Of a DNA stretch of 64,000 nt, positions 48,380-64,000 are shown piece after piece. The stretch is taken from NCBI GenBank assembly GCA_030737835.1, contig CM060849.1:22738074-22802073 (forward strand), written 5' to 3'. The DNA is from Acorus gramineus. Lineage: Eukaryota; Streptophyta; Magnoliopsida; Acorales; Acoraceae. The first letter of the stretch is position 1. Each line of letters starts with the position of its first letter. The notes beneath the pieces were generated by a model. That model searched no databases. It was not told where the DNA came from and saw only the letters and a list, made by a program, of their open reading frames with translations. A program made the position numbers and the translations under genes.

Positions 48380-49458
48380 TAGAGACAATCTGAGGGAGAG
48401 TGCTTTCTGTGATTTTTTTTTTTTGGGGTGGGGTGGGGTGAGAGGATGTAATGGCTTCGTAGATGGAAGAGGCGGGAAGAAGAGAGAAGTGGCGGGAAGA
48501 GACACGGTTATGCCACGTGGTATCATAAGTCCACGTGGCTAACACAGACATGGGCAGCGAGAGAGTCGGTTTGCGATCTCATAAAAGATCAGACGGCCAT
48601 AATCATGGAAGCTTAAAAGGTTGATGATATCCATCAAATTCAAATTTCAATTTTATTTTAGAACGATTATTTTTCAGATAACTCACATATGTAAAATGGT
48701 TCGGATGATTCATTAAAGATAGGTGTTTGTTATAATAAAAAAATACGGTTAAAATCATGACTCACATTTTAAGATAATGACTAACATACAAAGTAATTAA
48801 ATTTAAATAGTATATAATATAAACACATGTGATTTTATAATATATATTTTCAAAATAAAAATATTTTAATATTTATATCACATTCCAAATATTCTGATAT
48901 CAGTTTTTTTTTTTTTTTTGAAATGTACAAATTGATACCAATTGATATAAATTTTTTAAATTGGTATAAATTTTTTAAAAATGATCTGAATTCATTTGGA
49001 ACTCATTTGGAACGGATGCAGATGTACATTAAATAATTAACAAACTTAGAACTGAATGACTTTAGATAGATTCTACGTTTAAAAATTCTCAAATTCATAT
49101 CAAACACAATTTTAACGTTTAACTTTTCAAACCACTATCTTTTTTTTTAAACCAAAAAATTTTACAATTGAAAAACTGAGTTTAAAACACAAGATTCTAA
49201 AAACCTTAAAATTTCAACCTCATCCAAACGCAGTCATGTCAAAAGCTTGAATTTGGTGTTTATACACGATGAAGCAACCATGTTTCTCTGTCGTGCATAG
49301 AATGAAAGTTTTGATCAAATAAATATCAAACTATAATAACATTACATGTTTATCAGTCTTTCTTGATAGTGAGGTCTGCTGACAGCTTGCTGACTTGCTG
49401 TTCTGTCTAAAGAACGTTTTGAACTCACTGCTCAAATAATGCAGAGGGTTGTCACTTG
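48380..49458. other. Intergenic region between MCM5 and the WDR76-like gene
   Basis: It contains the WDR76-like promoter and 5' leader (48380 to about 48600) with two GGCGGGAA boxes, then AT-rich sequence with a MITE-like end near 49225 ('catccaaacgcagt') and the MCM5 3' untranslated region. Confidence 0.6.
48471..48498 (-). promoter_or_regulatory. Pair of E2F-like boxes upstream of the WDR76-like gene
   Basis: GGCGGGAA occurs at 48471-48478 and 48491-48498, 92-120 bases above the start codon, same orientation and 20 bases apart. The core GGCGGGAA matches the E2F consensus TTTSGCGSS/GCGGGAA, though the T-rich side is missing (preceded by GAA and AGT). Confidence 0.55.
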
Positions 49459-54755
<5,297 letters not shown>

Positions 54756-54887
54756 TCTTGGCTCTCTCTCTTTCTCTCTCTCTCTCTCGTTGTGCGTCGA
54801 TCGATCGATCGATCAAACTCGGATGGGGGGACGTGGAGGTTCTCTCTCTGGCCTCCTTTCCCTCCACCTCTAATCGTTGTGTGGGTT

Positions 54888-54912
54888 TTTGGCGGGAAAA
54901 AATGGCGGGAAT
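54888..54912 (-). promoter_or_regulatory. Two E2F sites upstream of MCM5
   Basis: TTTGGCGGGAAA (54888-54899) is a full match to the canonical E2F site, and TGGCGGGAAT (54903-54912) is a second core in tandem. They lie 133-157 bases above the start codon, where E2F sites of plant MCM genes are known to drive G1/S expression. Confidence 0.8.
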
Positions 54913-55689
54913 ATGTCTGGGAAGCGGAGATGGGAATCGGTGGATCGTTCCGGGTTTCGAGCGAGTGGCGAACGCGGAACGCACCGAGTTGAAGCGCTTG
55001 CATTCTCATCCGGAACCCAGAACGGGCCGGGCCGAACCGATGCATGAACCCGGCCTTTTTAGTTATTGTGTAAAATTTTTATGGTTCGTAATTTTACCGC
55101 TTATTTTTAAAAAATAATGAACATCATCTAATGATAAAAAATATATATCGTTTTATTTAAAGTTGAATGAATCCATTTCAAATAATATAAAAAAACATTA
55201 ATGAGACTTCATTGGATTTTTAACATAGTATATAGGACTAGATTTTAAATTATAGAAAAATTAAATATAGCAGCGTCCAATTTTTTTGGATGCCTCTAAT
55301 GTACAACCCCACCCCCCCCCCCCCCCCACATAAACAATTTGAACGGCAAAAAATAAACTCTACTCTCTTTGCCACCTCTCTCACCAGGGAAAACCAGTCG
55401 TCTCACTCTTTTGCTCACGGTCAACAACCGAGCCTCTTCATGTAAACCCCTCACAGTAGATTATCTAGTTGTTTGTGTTTTTCCTCTCTGTCATCATCTC
55501 TTTCGCTACCTCTCTGGACCTTTCTTGTCTTTCCATTGGCATATTGATAGGTATGGATTGATCTCATGTAAACTTTTTTTTTTTTATTGAGCTCCCCGGT
55601 TTCACTTTTTTTTTAATATATATTTGTGATTGTGTCCATTTTTATATATTGAAAGCCATATATTCATTTCATAATAAAATTACATATTC

Positions 55690-56280
55690 TATGTACATTT
55701 AAAATCCTAATAATATATGTTTAGCTTTCATGTTTAGGCATAGATTCTATTCATCTAAGCGAACTTTTAAAAAAATAAATAAATTATACAATGTGTCAAT
55801 CTTTTGTAAAGCTTGATTCATGGTTAGGGGTTGAATCATTTGATGATGATTTAACTAATTATATAGAATTGATCAGTGAGAATGATTTATTCATGTAATA
55901 CAAATGTCAGATTCATGGTTAGGGGTTAAATGGTTTATGGAAGTCATATATTCATTTCATAATAAGATTACATATTCTATCTGCATTTAAAATCCTAAGA
56001 ATGTCGTTGTTGTTTAGAGTTTGATTCATGTTTAGAATTTTTGTTTAATGTTTGATTTTATGTTTAGCTTTCATGTTTAGGCACAGATTCTATTTATCTA
56101 AGCGATCTTTTTTGAAAAATAAATAAATTATACAGTGTGCCAATCTTTTGTAAGACTTGATTCATGGTTAGGGGTTGAATCATTTGATGATGATTTAACT
56201 AATTATGTAGAATTGATTAGTGAGAATGATTTATTCATACAATACAAATGTGAGATTCTTTTAAGAGTTAAATGGTTTAT
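55690..56280 (+). repeat. Imperfect direct repeat, about 355-bp period
   Basis: 'tttcatgtttaggca(t/c)agattctat', 'aaataaataaattataca', 'gattcatggttaggggttga' and 'gatgatgatttaactaatta' occur at 55725-55870 and again at 56078-56220 in the same order. Noncoding, AT-rich. Probably one segment duplicated once. Confidence 0.7.
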
Positions 56281-56544
56281 GAGTATGATTTATTTCAATA
56301 TGAATGTGTAAATTTTTATCCCATTGAGTGTATTTTAGCGGTTGGTGGATGGGGTGTGCAACAAATATGGTTTTTCTTTGTGTAAATGATAGTGAGTGTT
56401 TAAATGATAGACGGTGTACACATAATCTAGATATAACTATATCTTTTTAACAAAACCTAATTTATAGGGGTGTGCACTTGAAAATGAGGGGGGGACCCAT
56501 GTCACCCATCTCCATTGTTTTTTTGTTTTTTGGTAATGTTATGT

Positions 56545-56795
56545 ACAACTTTTTTTTTCAACTCTAATTCCAGTCCATATTTTAAAAAAAAAATAATATA
56601 TATCATTTAATAAAATACATGTTTTTATAAAAAAAATGAAACATATACACCAATGAAAATGTATAAATGTATTTATTGAAAATGTTTAAATTTTTTATCA
56701 AAGCATATATTTTTATAATGTGAGTATATGACGTTAAAAAAATATATAAGACTGGAATTGAGACTGAAAAAAAGATTGTGTATACCAGCACTCTT
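56545..56795 (+). repeat. R1 repeat, copy 5
   Basis: It contains 'tttttatcaaagcatata', 'gtgagtatatgacgtt' and a terminal 'gattgtgtataccagcactc', the closing phrase also seen at 100-110. It is more diverged than copies 1 and 3. Confidence 0.45.
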
Positions 56796-57917
56796 TTTTT
56801 TTTGGAGGAAGGGAAGAAAAAAAGAGGAAAATAGAGAGAGGGAGGGAGCCGTGGGAGGCGAAGGGGGTTAGGGGAGAAAGGGGGGAGAGAGAGAGATACT
56901 GGGGAGGGGGAGGATGGCAGCGACATGTGGAGGGGTGGTCGACCACCCCCACTCTTTTTATGTCTCTCTCTTAATCTCCCCCCTTCCTCTCCTCCCCAGC
57001 CTCTCTCTTTCTATCTCCTTTCTCCTCTCACTCCTCGCAACCCCCTCCTCCTCTACCCGTCTCCATCATTCGCAGTTCTATAGACTCTTTTCTCCCTCCT
57101 TTTCTTACCCCACCTCTCAAAAATTGGGGTTGAGTTCAATCTTCATTTAACTGAACTTTTTTTGAGCATTATATAAAATTATTTTTTTTTATATTCATTT
57201 ACAATTTCAGACTATTTGTATTTTTTTTAATAATAAAATATCTATTATCGTTTAAAAAAAAATGCACCGATCACTATCTATCTCAACAAATATAAAACTG
57301 AAAACCCAAAAGAGGGACATGTTCATTTATCACCATGTCATAAAAACTTCAAGGACTATTTCACCATATAACCCAAATCTATGTGTACCCAATAATAACA
57401 AGTGGGTTACCGTTTGATGAGTTCTTGTCACCCTTCCCAAACCTTTATCCCAAAAAAACACACCATCTACTAACTGCTTGAGGAGTTCACCACCCAAACC
57501 TGGTAAGTGCCCCCCTCCCTTTTTGAATGCTGATGTGACCCCCCAGTACCACTGACCACTTCAACCGACGAGCATTTTTTGACAACTATTTCAACCTAGG
57601 CCCAAAATTATGAACCAAATCAACCATTAATTAAATCGTGACTTCACCATCCCCCAATAATAAATGCAATGTTAATGTCTGCTCAACACACCTAGTTTGA
57701 ATGTCCGACGTGACCCCCCAATGCCAAGAAGAAGCGAAGAATCCCTTCAAAAGCAAAAGCCCGAATATATGCCAACTGCGCAAGCAAACTAACGATGCTG
57801 TACGGACACTCTCGTGCTCTTCTTTTCCCTTTATTCCTTCCGTCACCAATACGCGCTTTGGATTCCATCGACAGAGTGATCGAAACATAAATCGAGAAGA
57901 AGGAGAAGAAAGTAGCG

Positions 57918-60188
57918 ATGGAGGGGGCTTCGACATCCACGGATTCATCCATCAAAGACCCGAGGATCATAGCGAGAGGGCATGCTTTTCTTCACATATC
58001 CCTCTCGTGCTTGCATTTCTCGTTCAAAGTTTTTGATTCTTGTGTGTGTGTGTGTGTGTTTTCTAGGTATCAATTGGAGCTTTGTAAGAAAGCCGTGGAG
58101 GAGAACATAATCGTGTACCTGGGGACCGGGAGCGGGAAGACGCACATCGCGGTTCTTCTGATGCATGAACTCGGCCACCTGATCAGGAAACCCAGCGCGG
58201 AATTCTGCGTTTTCTTGGCGCCCACCGTGCCACTCGTTTGTCAGGTCCGTTCTTGTCTTTCTTCTCTATGAGATCATTGTTTCTGAATTATTTGAGTGTT
58301 TATATGCGGGGAGTCATGATTTCGTGATGATTGCTTGTTTTTTTTTTTTTAACATTTGATATTGTTATGGAGAACAGTTTATTAGAATGTGTTGTCTACA
58401 TTTAGTGTTTTGGATTTTTTTTTTAATAGGGTGTTGCTAGTTGCAATCCAATTTCGCTAACGAGGTATACGTTTCGTTAGATGGTGCATGTTTTTTTTTT
58501 TTTTTTTGCAAAAGGGTTATACATAATTCATTCGATTATATACTTCATTTTATATGAAGGTACAGATTTGGTGCATGAAGTATACACTTTCACAAAAAAA
58601 AAACATGTACACACTTGGTACATGAAGTATACATATTTAAAATAAAAAAATCAAAGCATGTGTGGGACTGGAAGAGGGGTTGCTGTCTCTAACGTTATCC
58701 ATTTTTTTCTATCACAAGAGGCCTCTACGCAATATTTCTTCAATTTAATGTGTGTATTGAAGTCAAGAAATGAATCCTCACGTTTTCATTTTCATAGTCA
58801 AGTAATTTAGTTTTGTTTGATTTATGTTTTGTGAGATATTATGAAACTTGAAATAATTGTTATATACGACTTCTTTTAGTGTTTTTCTTTTCTTTTCGGT
58901 TTTGCTTTATTTTGTTACAATTGAATAACCTATGGAGGAATCATTGCAACTCTGCATTGTTGGAGAATTGTTTGGGACTTTGGGTGCATGTGTAGTTGCT
59001 TTAGTTTAAGTTGCCTAAGTGGTCAAATGGCTTTTCATGTGACAGTTGTGGAGCATATAAATCCTAATTATTGCAAATGTTAGTGATATTTATATTGTGA
59101 GGAGACCATGCTTCATTATTTGAATTCAAGGCTCAATCTTTCTAGTCAAGACGATTACATTATATTGTTCGCCTAAAGGTTCCTTTTGATGCATTTATAG
59201 CAAGCCATGGTTATAGAGAACTCCACCACTTTCAAGGTTGGATGTTTTCATGGTAAGCGCAAGCAGTTGAAGAACCATCGTGAATGGCAGAAGGAGATTG
59301 ATCAATTTGAGGTAAACCATCAAGATTTATCCTTATGGAGTGAATTTAGAAATGTTGTGATTCATTCTGTCAAATTGCATTGTAGTTTTAGAATATGGAA
59401 TTGCATAGATCATTCTCTGAAGTTAATTTTTTTTTTTGTTGGGTTGAAAATTGTGCTTTGTGTAGCCCTTGAGTTCTATCTCACTGTTTCAAGCTCACAA
59501 GTTCTTAGCACTGTTGAAGCAATTCCTTCGCATGACAAGAGGAAAGAAAATGTTTCTATTAAGTGACAACGAATTTATCATTTACCTGCAGTTTTTTTCC
59601 CACATGTCTTACCAAAAATTTGGTCTTCTTCTTGCTGATATTCTTGATAAATTGGACTTTTCTAGATATATTGGAAGATAACTAATTAGGAAGTCAATTT
59701 AATCCCACAAGGTGAAGGACAGACAAAGAAAACAGCTAAAAGATATTAGAATAAAAGAGCACGTGCATAACAGTCAGGGTAGAGATGTCCTGAAGATATG
59801 ATGGTCGATGATGATACTGATTTTGTTTGGTTGACGACAACCATTTTTTCTTATTTGGTCGTGCAGGTTTTTGTTATGACACCATTGATACTTTTACGTA
59901 ATTTAAGGCATTGTTTCATGAAGATGGACATGATTTCACTTCTGATCTTTGATGAATGTCATCATGCACAAACACAGAAGAGGCATCCTTATGCCCAAAT
60001 TATGAAGGTTCACATGCTTCTTCTTTTTCGTCTAATGACTTTTGTAAAATTTGAAGACACTTTGTATATCTTCTTTCATAATGTACTTATTGAACTGTTA
60101 TTGATGGTCTTGTAGGAATTCTATAAAACTAACACCGTAAAGCGTCCCCACATATTTGGCATGACTGCATCTCCTATCATTGGCAAAG
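57918..60188 (+). CDS. DCL4: DICER-LIKE 4, N-terminal helicase part (gene runs off the window)
   Basis: Five coding exons, 57918-57979, 58067-58244, 59201-59311, 59867-60007 and 60116-60188, give the first 189 or so residues. DCL4 cuts long dsRNA into 21-nt siRNAs (tasiRNA and antiviral). Seen: KDPRIIA and [19 protein letters not shown]; ATPase motif I GTGSGKT (40-46); FLAPTVPLV (Ia); DECHHA (146-151); [11 protein letters not shown] (motif III and after). RNase III, PAZ and dsRBD parts must lie beyond position 64000. The N-terminus is short compared with Arabidopsis DCL4. Intron 1 has no GT donor: the best junction is GC-AG (57980-58066), 87 nt and open in frame, so retention would add 29 residues. 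The exon 5 donor is also GC (AAAG|GCATGT). Both may be genuine GC-AG introns; decay cannot be excluded. Confidence 0.9.
58430..58700 (+). repeat. R1-like repeat in DCL4 intron 2
   Basis: It contains 'aacgaggtatacgtttcg', 'tatatacttcattttatatg' and 'aaataaaaaaatcaaagcatgtg', diverged relatives of R1 words, ending near 'gtctctaacgttatcc'. Confidence 0.4.
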
Positions 60189-60512
60189 GCATGTTAGAGT
60201 TTCCTTTTTCAGTGTTTTGGTTGTTCAATTTTTACCTGTTTTCATAATTCAAGAATAATCTTCTCTGTCTTTTGTCTTTTCTAATTAGTTTGAGCCTGTG
60301 AGGTTAGACCACTGTCTAATAGTTTTTTTTTAATAGAATTCTAGGGAGGCTACTATTTTATTGAGTAATCTTCTCATAATAATTGAGGGTTGACTAATCT
60401 TCAGATGTCTTATATTCTTAATCGATTAGATCTTTAAACTAAAATTTATGTTGAAGCAAATACCTTTTATGTTGTTCCCGCCTTCCATTTATTTATTTAT
60501 TTGTTTGTTTGT

Positions 60513-61010
60513 TTGTTTTTTTTGAAATTTAAGCGAGTAGGCTATCCACCATCAATGTTTCAAGAAAACATGGAACGCATAGCCAGGAACAAGAAAAACA
60601 AAATTAAAACAAAAAAGGGAAAAAACAGAGAGGGAGTAGATGAGATACGTCTATTAACTCTGGGAAAACCCACCGGCCCCGCTTACTCCTCGATTATTAG
60701 CATCCCCCTCACTGAAAGAACACTACTAGACTCGGTGCAAAACCGCCTTCTATATTTAAATAAAATTTTTGATAGACGCCCAGATATTCTTGACATAAAA
60801 AGAGGCCCCTTGAAAGATGATTTGGTTCTAGTTAACCAAGTGATCCATAATGCTGCAGGGATCAAAACTTGAGAAATCTTCACCTTCATGCTTGTGTCAC
60901 CTCTCTTCCCGCCTGCTGTTTCTTGTTCTGAACTTTTTCCTCTTCTCGAGAAATATAGCCTTATTTAAAATTTGTTCCATCATACATCTTTATCAACTAG
61001 TACCCCTTTA
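60513..61010 (-). mobile_element. Probable LINE 3' end fragment
   Basis: A T run (60513-60520), preceded by a 'tttg' tetranucleotide array, opens a purine-rich then mixed region that reads like a retroposon tail on the minus strand. No protein domain is visible in this part. It is assigned by texture and by its neighbours only. Confidence 0.35.
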
Positions 61011-61042
61011 TAGGATTTTTATTAAACAACATCATGTTATAG

Positions 61043-62410
61043 TTTTTTTTTTTCAAGGTTGGAGCATTCATATTATTAATGATGCCCCTTGAATAAATAA
61101 GGAAATGAGGGATCCCCAAGAATAAAACAAAACAAAATAAGAAAGTAGGGTTACATCAAAGACAACCTAGCACCTTGTTACATCTCACTCTGGATTTCTA
61201 AACTACCTCTTTCAGTGTTCCTGTGACCTTGTAATACATATCAACTACTGAGAATACCACAGCTAGGTTAAACAATTCTCAATAACTGAAATTTAAATAA
61301 GAGTAATTAAGAAAAGAGGAATAATTTTAGATTTAAAGGAAGATTTTCATTAAAGATACGAAAAGCAAACTACAAGTGTGTTGGTGGTTATTAGCTTCTT
61401 GAAGTAACATTAGAGGAACTGAAAGTCAGTGTGTCTAAACAATGTCTCTTGGTATGTAATTTGGAGGCCATAAACTGCTGTTGACCAACTTAAATGATAA
61501 AATCTAAAGAACTGATTCAGTTGAAAATCGTCAACTAGGATAAGGATGTCCGTTGCCTGATGGATCTCATCTTCAAACTCCCTGTAGGCTACTCCAATAA
61601 TCTTTGATAAATTTTGTCAAAGTGATCCACTCTAACAACCTATCCAAACGACTTTCACAAATTGCAAACTTAGTTAAAGCCGAAGTTTCAAAATTCAAAT
61701 TTGACTTTCATTATACCAAATTCAGATTCAATATTAGGTAACATTGGGCGAAAGCCTACCACTTCATCCCCCCAAAAAATAATCTTAAGTGACATTTGTG
61801 GAATCCAAATTCACATGCCGCTGCTGATGCTGTTTGACGATTCTTGTTCTTGGATAACCACTAGATGTCTCTGATCGTGTGTTGCCCCTTATTATGCGGT
61901 CATCCGATGGCTTTAGATGCTGTACCGTCACATGACGGCTGTTCCAAGGCTGCTGCCTCTATGGCTGTAGTTTTAAGCATTTGTTACGTCTGAGTTCAAT
62001 CACATGGTTCCCATTAGGACCACTCGGACTTGTTCTGCACCACCCTGTCTTTCATGCATGGTTTTGCCCTTCACAATTATTTACATACTAGTTTTACCGT
62101 TGAAGATTAAGGAACATCTTTATTGGGTTGGAAAAGGGGGAGCATGCCTTACCCCTTACTGGAGAAACAATGATGATAATAAGATACAAAGGAAATAAAC
62201 CCTCTCTATATGAATCTAATGGATGGAAGACCTCACTTGTCTCGATCTATGAATCCCTCCATGATTTTGAAGGTCATTTAAATCAATCAAATCAGAACCT
62301 TGAAGATCAAAAGTCGAATTGGTTAGGAAATCTGCAGATTCATTTCTTTCTCTATGTTCGTGGAGTAGCAGCAGATTTGTGAATTTTTCTGTTGCATATC
62401 GACAAAAATC
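61043..62410 (-). mobile_element. LINE fragment with RNase H-like C-terminus (minus strand)
   Basis: A T run at 61043-61053 marks the 3' end. On the minus strand, 62402-62230 translates to KFTNLLLLHEHRERNESADF, matching the RNase H C-terminal signature HxxREx(N)xxADxL carried by plant L1-type LINEs. The reading continues upstream beyond the hAT insertion at 62411-63203 (DEINSSWKI at about 63212-63260), so one LINE was split. Frames are interrupted; the element is dead. Confidence 0.6.
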
Positions 62411-63203
62411 CAATGTTTTAAAAACCGAACCGTTCATTGAACCCGAAAAATGACTGGGTTAAGGGTCACCGGTTCAACCATCGGGTGAACCGAAATTAAA
62501 CCGTGACATCATCATGACATAATAAATGTATTAGTTATACTAATAATTTAAATTTACAAAAAATGTGAAACATTCTAAAAAAATTTCATAGTTATCAAGT
62601 CATTACTTTTTCAGGTCTTCATTTTACATCGCAATAATATAAAAACTATGATGATTTTTATTTATAATTAAAGTTTTAATACGAATAATTAATTTGAGTT
62701 TAATATATTTTATATGACATTCAAGTTAAATATGAATTAACTTTTCTAAGAGGAGATATCTATTGCAAAAACTCCAATTGTTTTTCCCTTTTTGAAGTGT
62801 AATTAGGCAAATCACAGCCTCTAAATCCTTTTTGTAAATTTTGATGATGCATTAATGAAGTTTTAAATCTTTTAAAAACTCCAACCGATTAAAATTAGAA
62901 ACTCTTTTTAACATTTTACTCTTTTTAACATTTTTATGGCCAGTTCTCTAAAAAAATATTTTTTTGGTAAGTTATTGATTCTTTTTAACATTGATTTACA
63001 CATCTTCAAAAAACCGGCCGGTTCATCTAACTTGGTACCGGTTTTCAAAACTCGGCAGTTCAACCGGCGGGTTGAATAGTTTTCCATTCCTAGACCTGTT
63101 TTTAGAGCAAATTGGGTTTGATGTGTTAACCAGACCGGAAGCCGGGACGGTCGACGGTCCAACAGGTTGAACTGGCCGGTCCTGTCCAGTTTTTAAAACA
63201 CTG
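62411..63203. mobile_element. hAT MITE inserted into the LINE
   Basis: The ends are CAATGTTTTAAAAACCG and, read inward, CAGTGTTTTAAAAACTGG. Perfect 8-bp repeats CAAAAATC flank it at 62403-62410 and 63204-63211. Sub-terminal 'ccggttcaacc' words recur at both ends. The 793-base interior is noncoding. Confidence 0.88.
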
Positions 63204-63419
63204 CAAAAATCTTGATTTTCCAAGATGAATTGATTTCATCCAATACAATTGAAACTGTGAAACTGATAACTTGGATTAAATTCAATAAGGTTCTCACAAC
63301 CCCAAAGTATGCATTTCTCCTATCTGTTTTTGGTCTCTGTCGTGGAGTAATTATCTTTCTTTTACCCCATTTTCTGGATAGTGGTTAGTGTATGTTAATA
63401 TTTTCAAAAGAATATGTAG

Positions 63420-64000
63420 AAAATAAAAATCCATAGGTTAGTTAGAGAGGGAAGGCAACCAAGTAGTCAACTGCATCCTCTAGCTGATCCTTGGAGCATA
63501 CCTCATTCCGTGTCCCTGTTTGGACAGTACAAAAGAAACAATTGGCCAAACAAAATGTCTTTTTTGTCCCCAGACCCACAAAGATTCAGTCTTTTGCATG
63601 AGTCCAGAGGACCTTCATAACCTATCCGTTCTTCTTATAGGAAGTCATCTGGATTTGATTCTATGCTTAACTATGCATTATCTGTCCTGTGCAAGAATAG
63701 CTCTTTATCCAGATATGATTCCTCTTCATTTAGGTGTACTGTTCCCCCTATTAACTGCAGACTTGCTATAAAATCGGCTGCCTCATTGATATCTCTGACA
63801 GTGTGCTGAATGTCAAAAAGGTCCAACAGTCTGCCATGTCAAATCCAGTGTCTGACCTCCCATGGAACTTTATTTTGAACTGTTATCCAGATAACTGCCA
63901 ACTTTGAATCATAAGATATGGAAATCTGCCCCTTCGCTAACTTCAGCAAAAAAAAATTCAGTCAATTGGAAAATGGCCATGACCTCAAGTATATGGATTG
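63420..64000 (-). mobile_element. Second LINE fragment with RNase H-like domain
   Basis: On the minus strand the region near 63910-63750 reads ISYDSKLAVIWITVQNKVPW, then a broken stretch, then HTVRDINEAADFIASL, the same DSK...W...H..R..N.AAD layout as RNase H of plant LINEs. At least one stop lies inside. The rest of the element extends past the right edge. Confidence 0.65.

Larger units (their letters stand above)
54756..57917. other. Divergent interval between MCM5 and DCL4
   Basis: From left: the MCM5 leader with (TC)n and GATC repeats, E2F boxes, a reversed R1 repeat (55075-55275), a C homopolymer (about 55303-55327), an AT-rich direct repeat near 55700-56280 ('cttgattcatggttaggggttgaatcat' style words repeated), another R1 copy (56545-56795), a GA-rich to CT-rich switch centred on a palindrome (56934-56951), and the DCL4 leader. 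No gene is supported. Confidence 0.6.
60189..64000. other. Large DCL4 intron (to the right edge) packed with LINE remnants
   Basis: No further DCL4 exon (expected near a NLSKSINSLE-type motif) was found, so the intron probably extends beyond the window, at least 3.8 kb. It holds two or more minus-strand LINE 3' regions and a hAT element. Open frames such as the 123-codon one at 60501-60872 run across this material and are not genes. Confidence 0.65.

Noticed and set aside
47829-48542. 237-codon plus-strand open frame
   Set aside because: It lies antisense to WDR76-like exon 1; the minus strand has the family N-terminus and WD repeats, while the plus frame is a GC-driven shadow.
60501-60872. 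123-codon plus-strand open frame in the DCL4 intron
   Set aside because: It sits in retroposon-like sequence beginning with a T run and shows no known domain.

Overview
The window is plant nuclear DNA: AT-rich and dense in small transposons, with intron-bearing genes whose products are plant families (an ERF003-type AP2/ERF factor, a plastid tocopherol-type prenyltransferase, DICER-LIKE 4) plus housekeeping genes (ribosomal protein eL39, U2 snRNA, MCM5, a WDR76-like protein). No bacterial or organellar blocks are seen. The MCM5 and DCL4 residues look more monocot-like than Arabidopsis-like to me, but this is judged from memory and is only a tentative lean.

Left part (1-21,700). A repeat-rich lead-in precedes a two-exon ERF003-like gene (5937-6609, +). 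About 7.7 kb of nested MITEs and hAT/Mutator-type elements follow. Next is a 14-exon UbiA prenyltransferase of the homogentisate phytyl/geranylgeranyl transferase family (14270-18676, +). Its plastid-targeting N-terminus appears to be assembled from three tiny exons, and an intron carries a fresh 310-bp tandem duplication. The three-exon eL39 gene (21280-21629, +) has only its ATG in the first coding exon.

Middle (21,700-38,900). I see no protein-coding gene. It holds hAT, Mutator-like and PIF/Harbinger-like elements with readable target-site duplications, and a small U2 snRNA cluster on the minus strand: two complete copies with plant USE and TATA elements, and one copy lacking its 5' end and promoter, produced by a segmental duplication.

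Right part (38,900-64,000). This is a gene-rich block: a nine-exon FAD-dependent oxidoreductase of the DAO fold (38944-44027, +), converging on a four-exon WDR76/CMR1-like WD40 gene (48379-44328, -), then an 18-exon MCM5 (54755-49459, -) and the first five coding exons of DCL4 (57918-60188, +), which runs off the right edge through an intron filled with LINE remnants and a hAT element. MCM5 and the WDR76-like gene lie head-to-tail, and each has a pair of E2F-type GGCGGGAA boxes just upstream of its start, suggesting S-phase co-expression. All gene models were spliced by hand and checked by reading phase and by product length. No LTR retrotransposon, Polinton or viral fossil was recognised.
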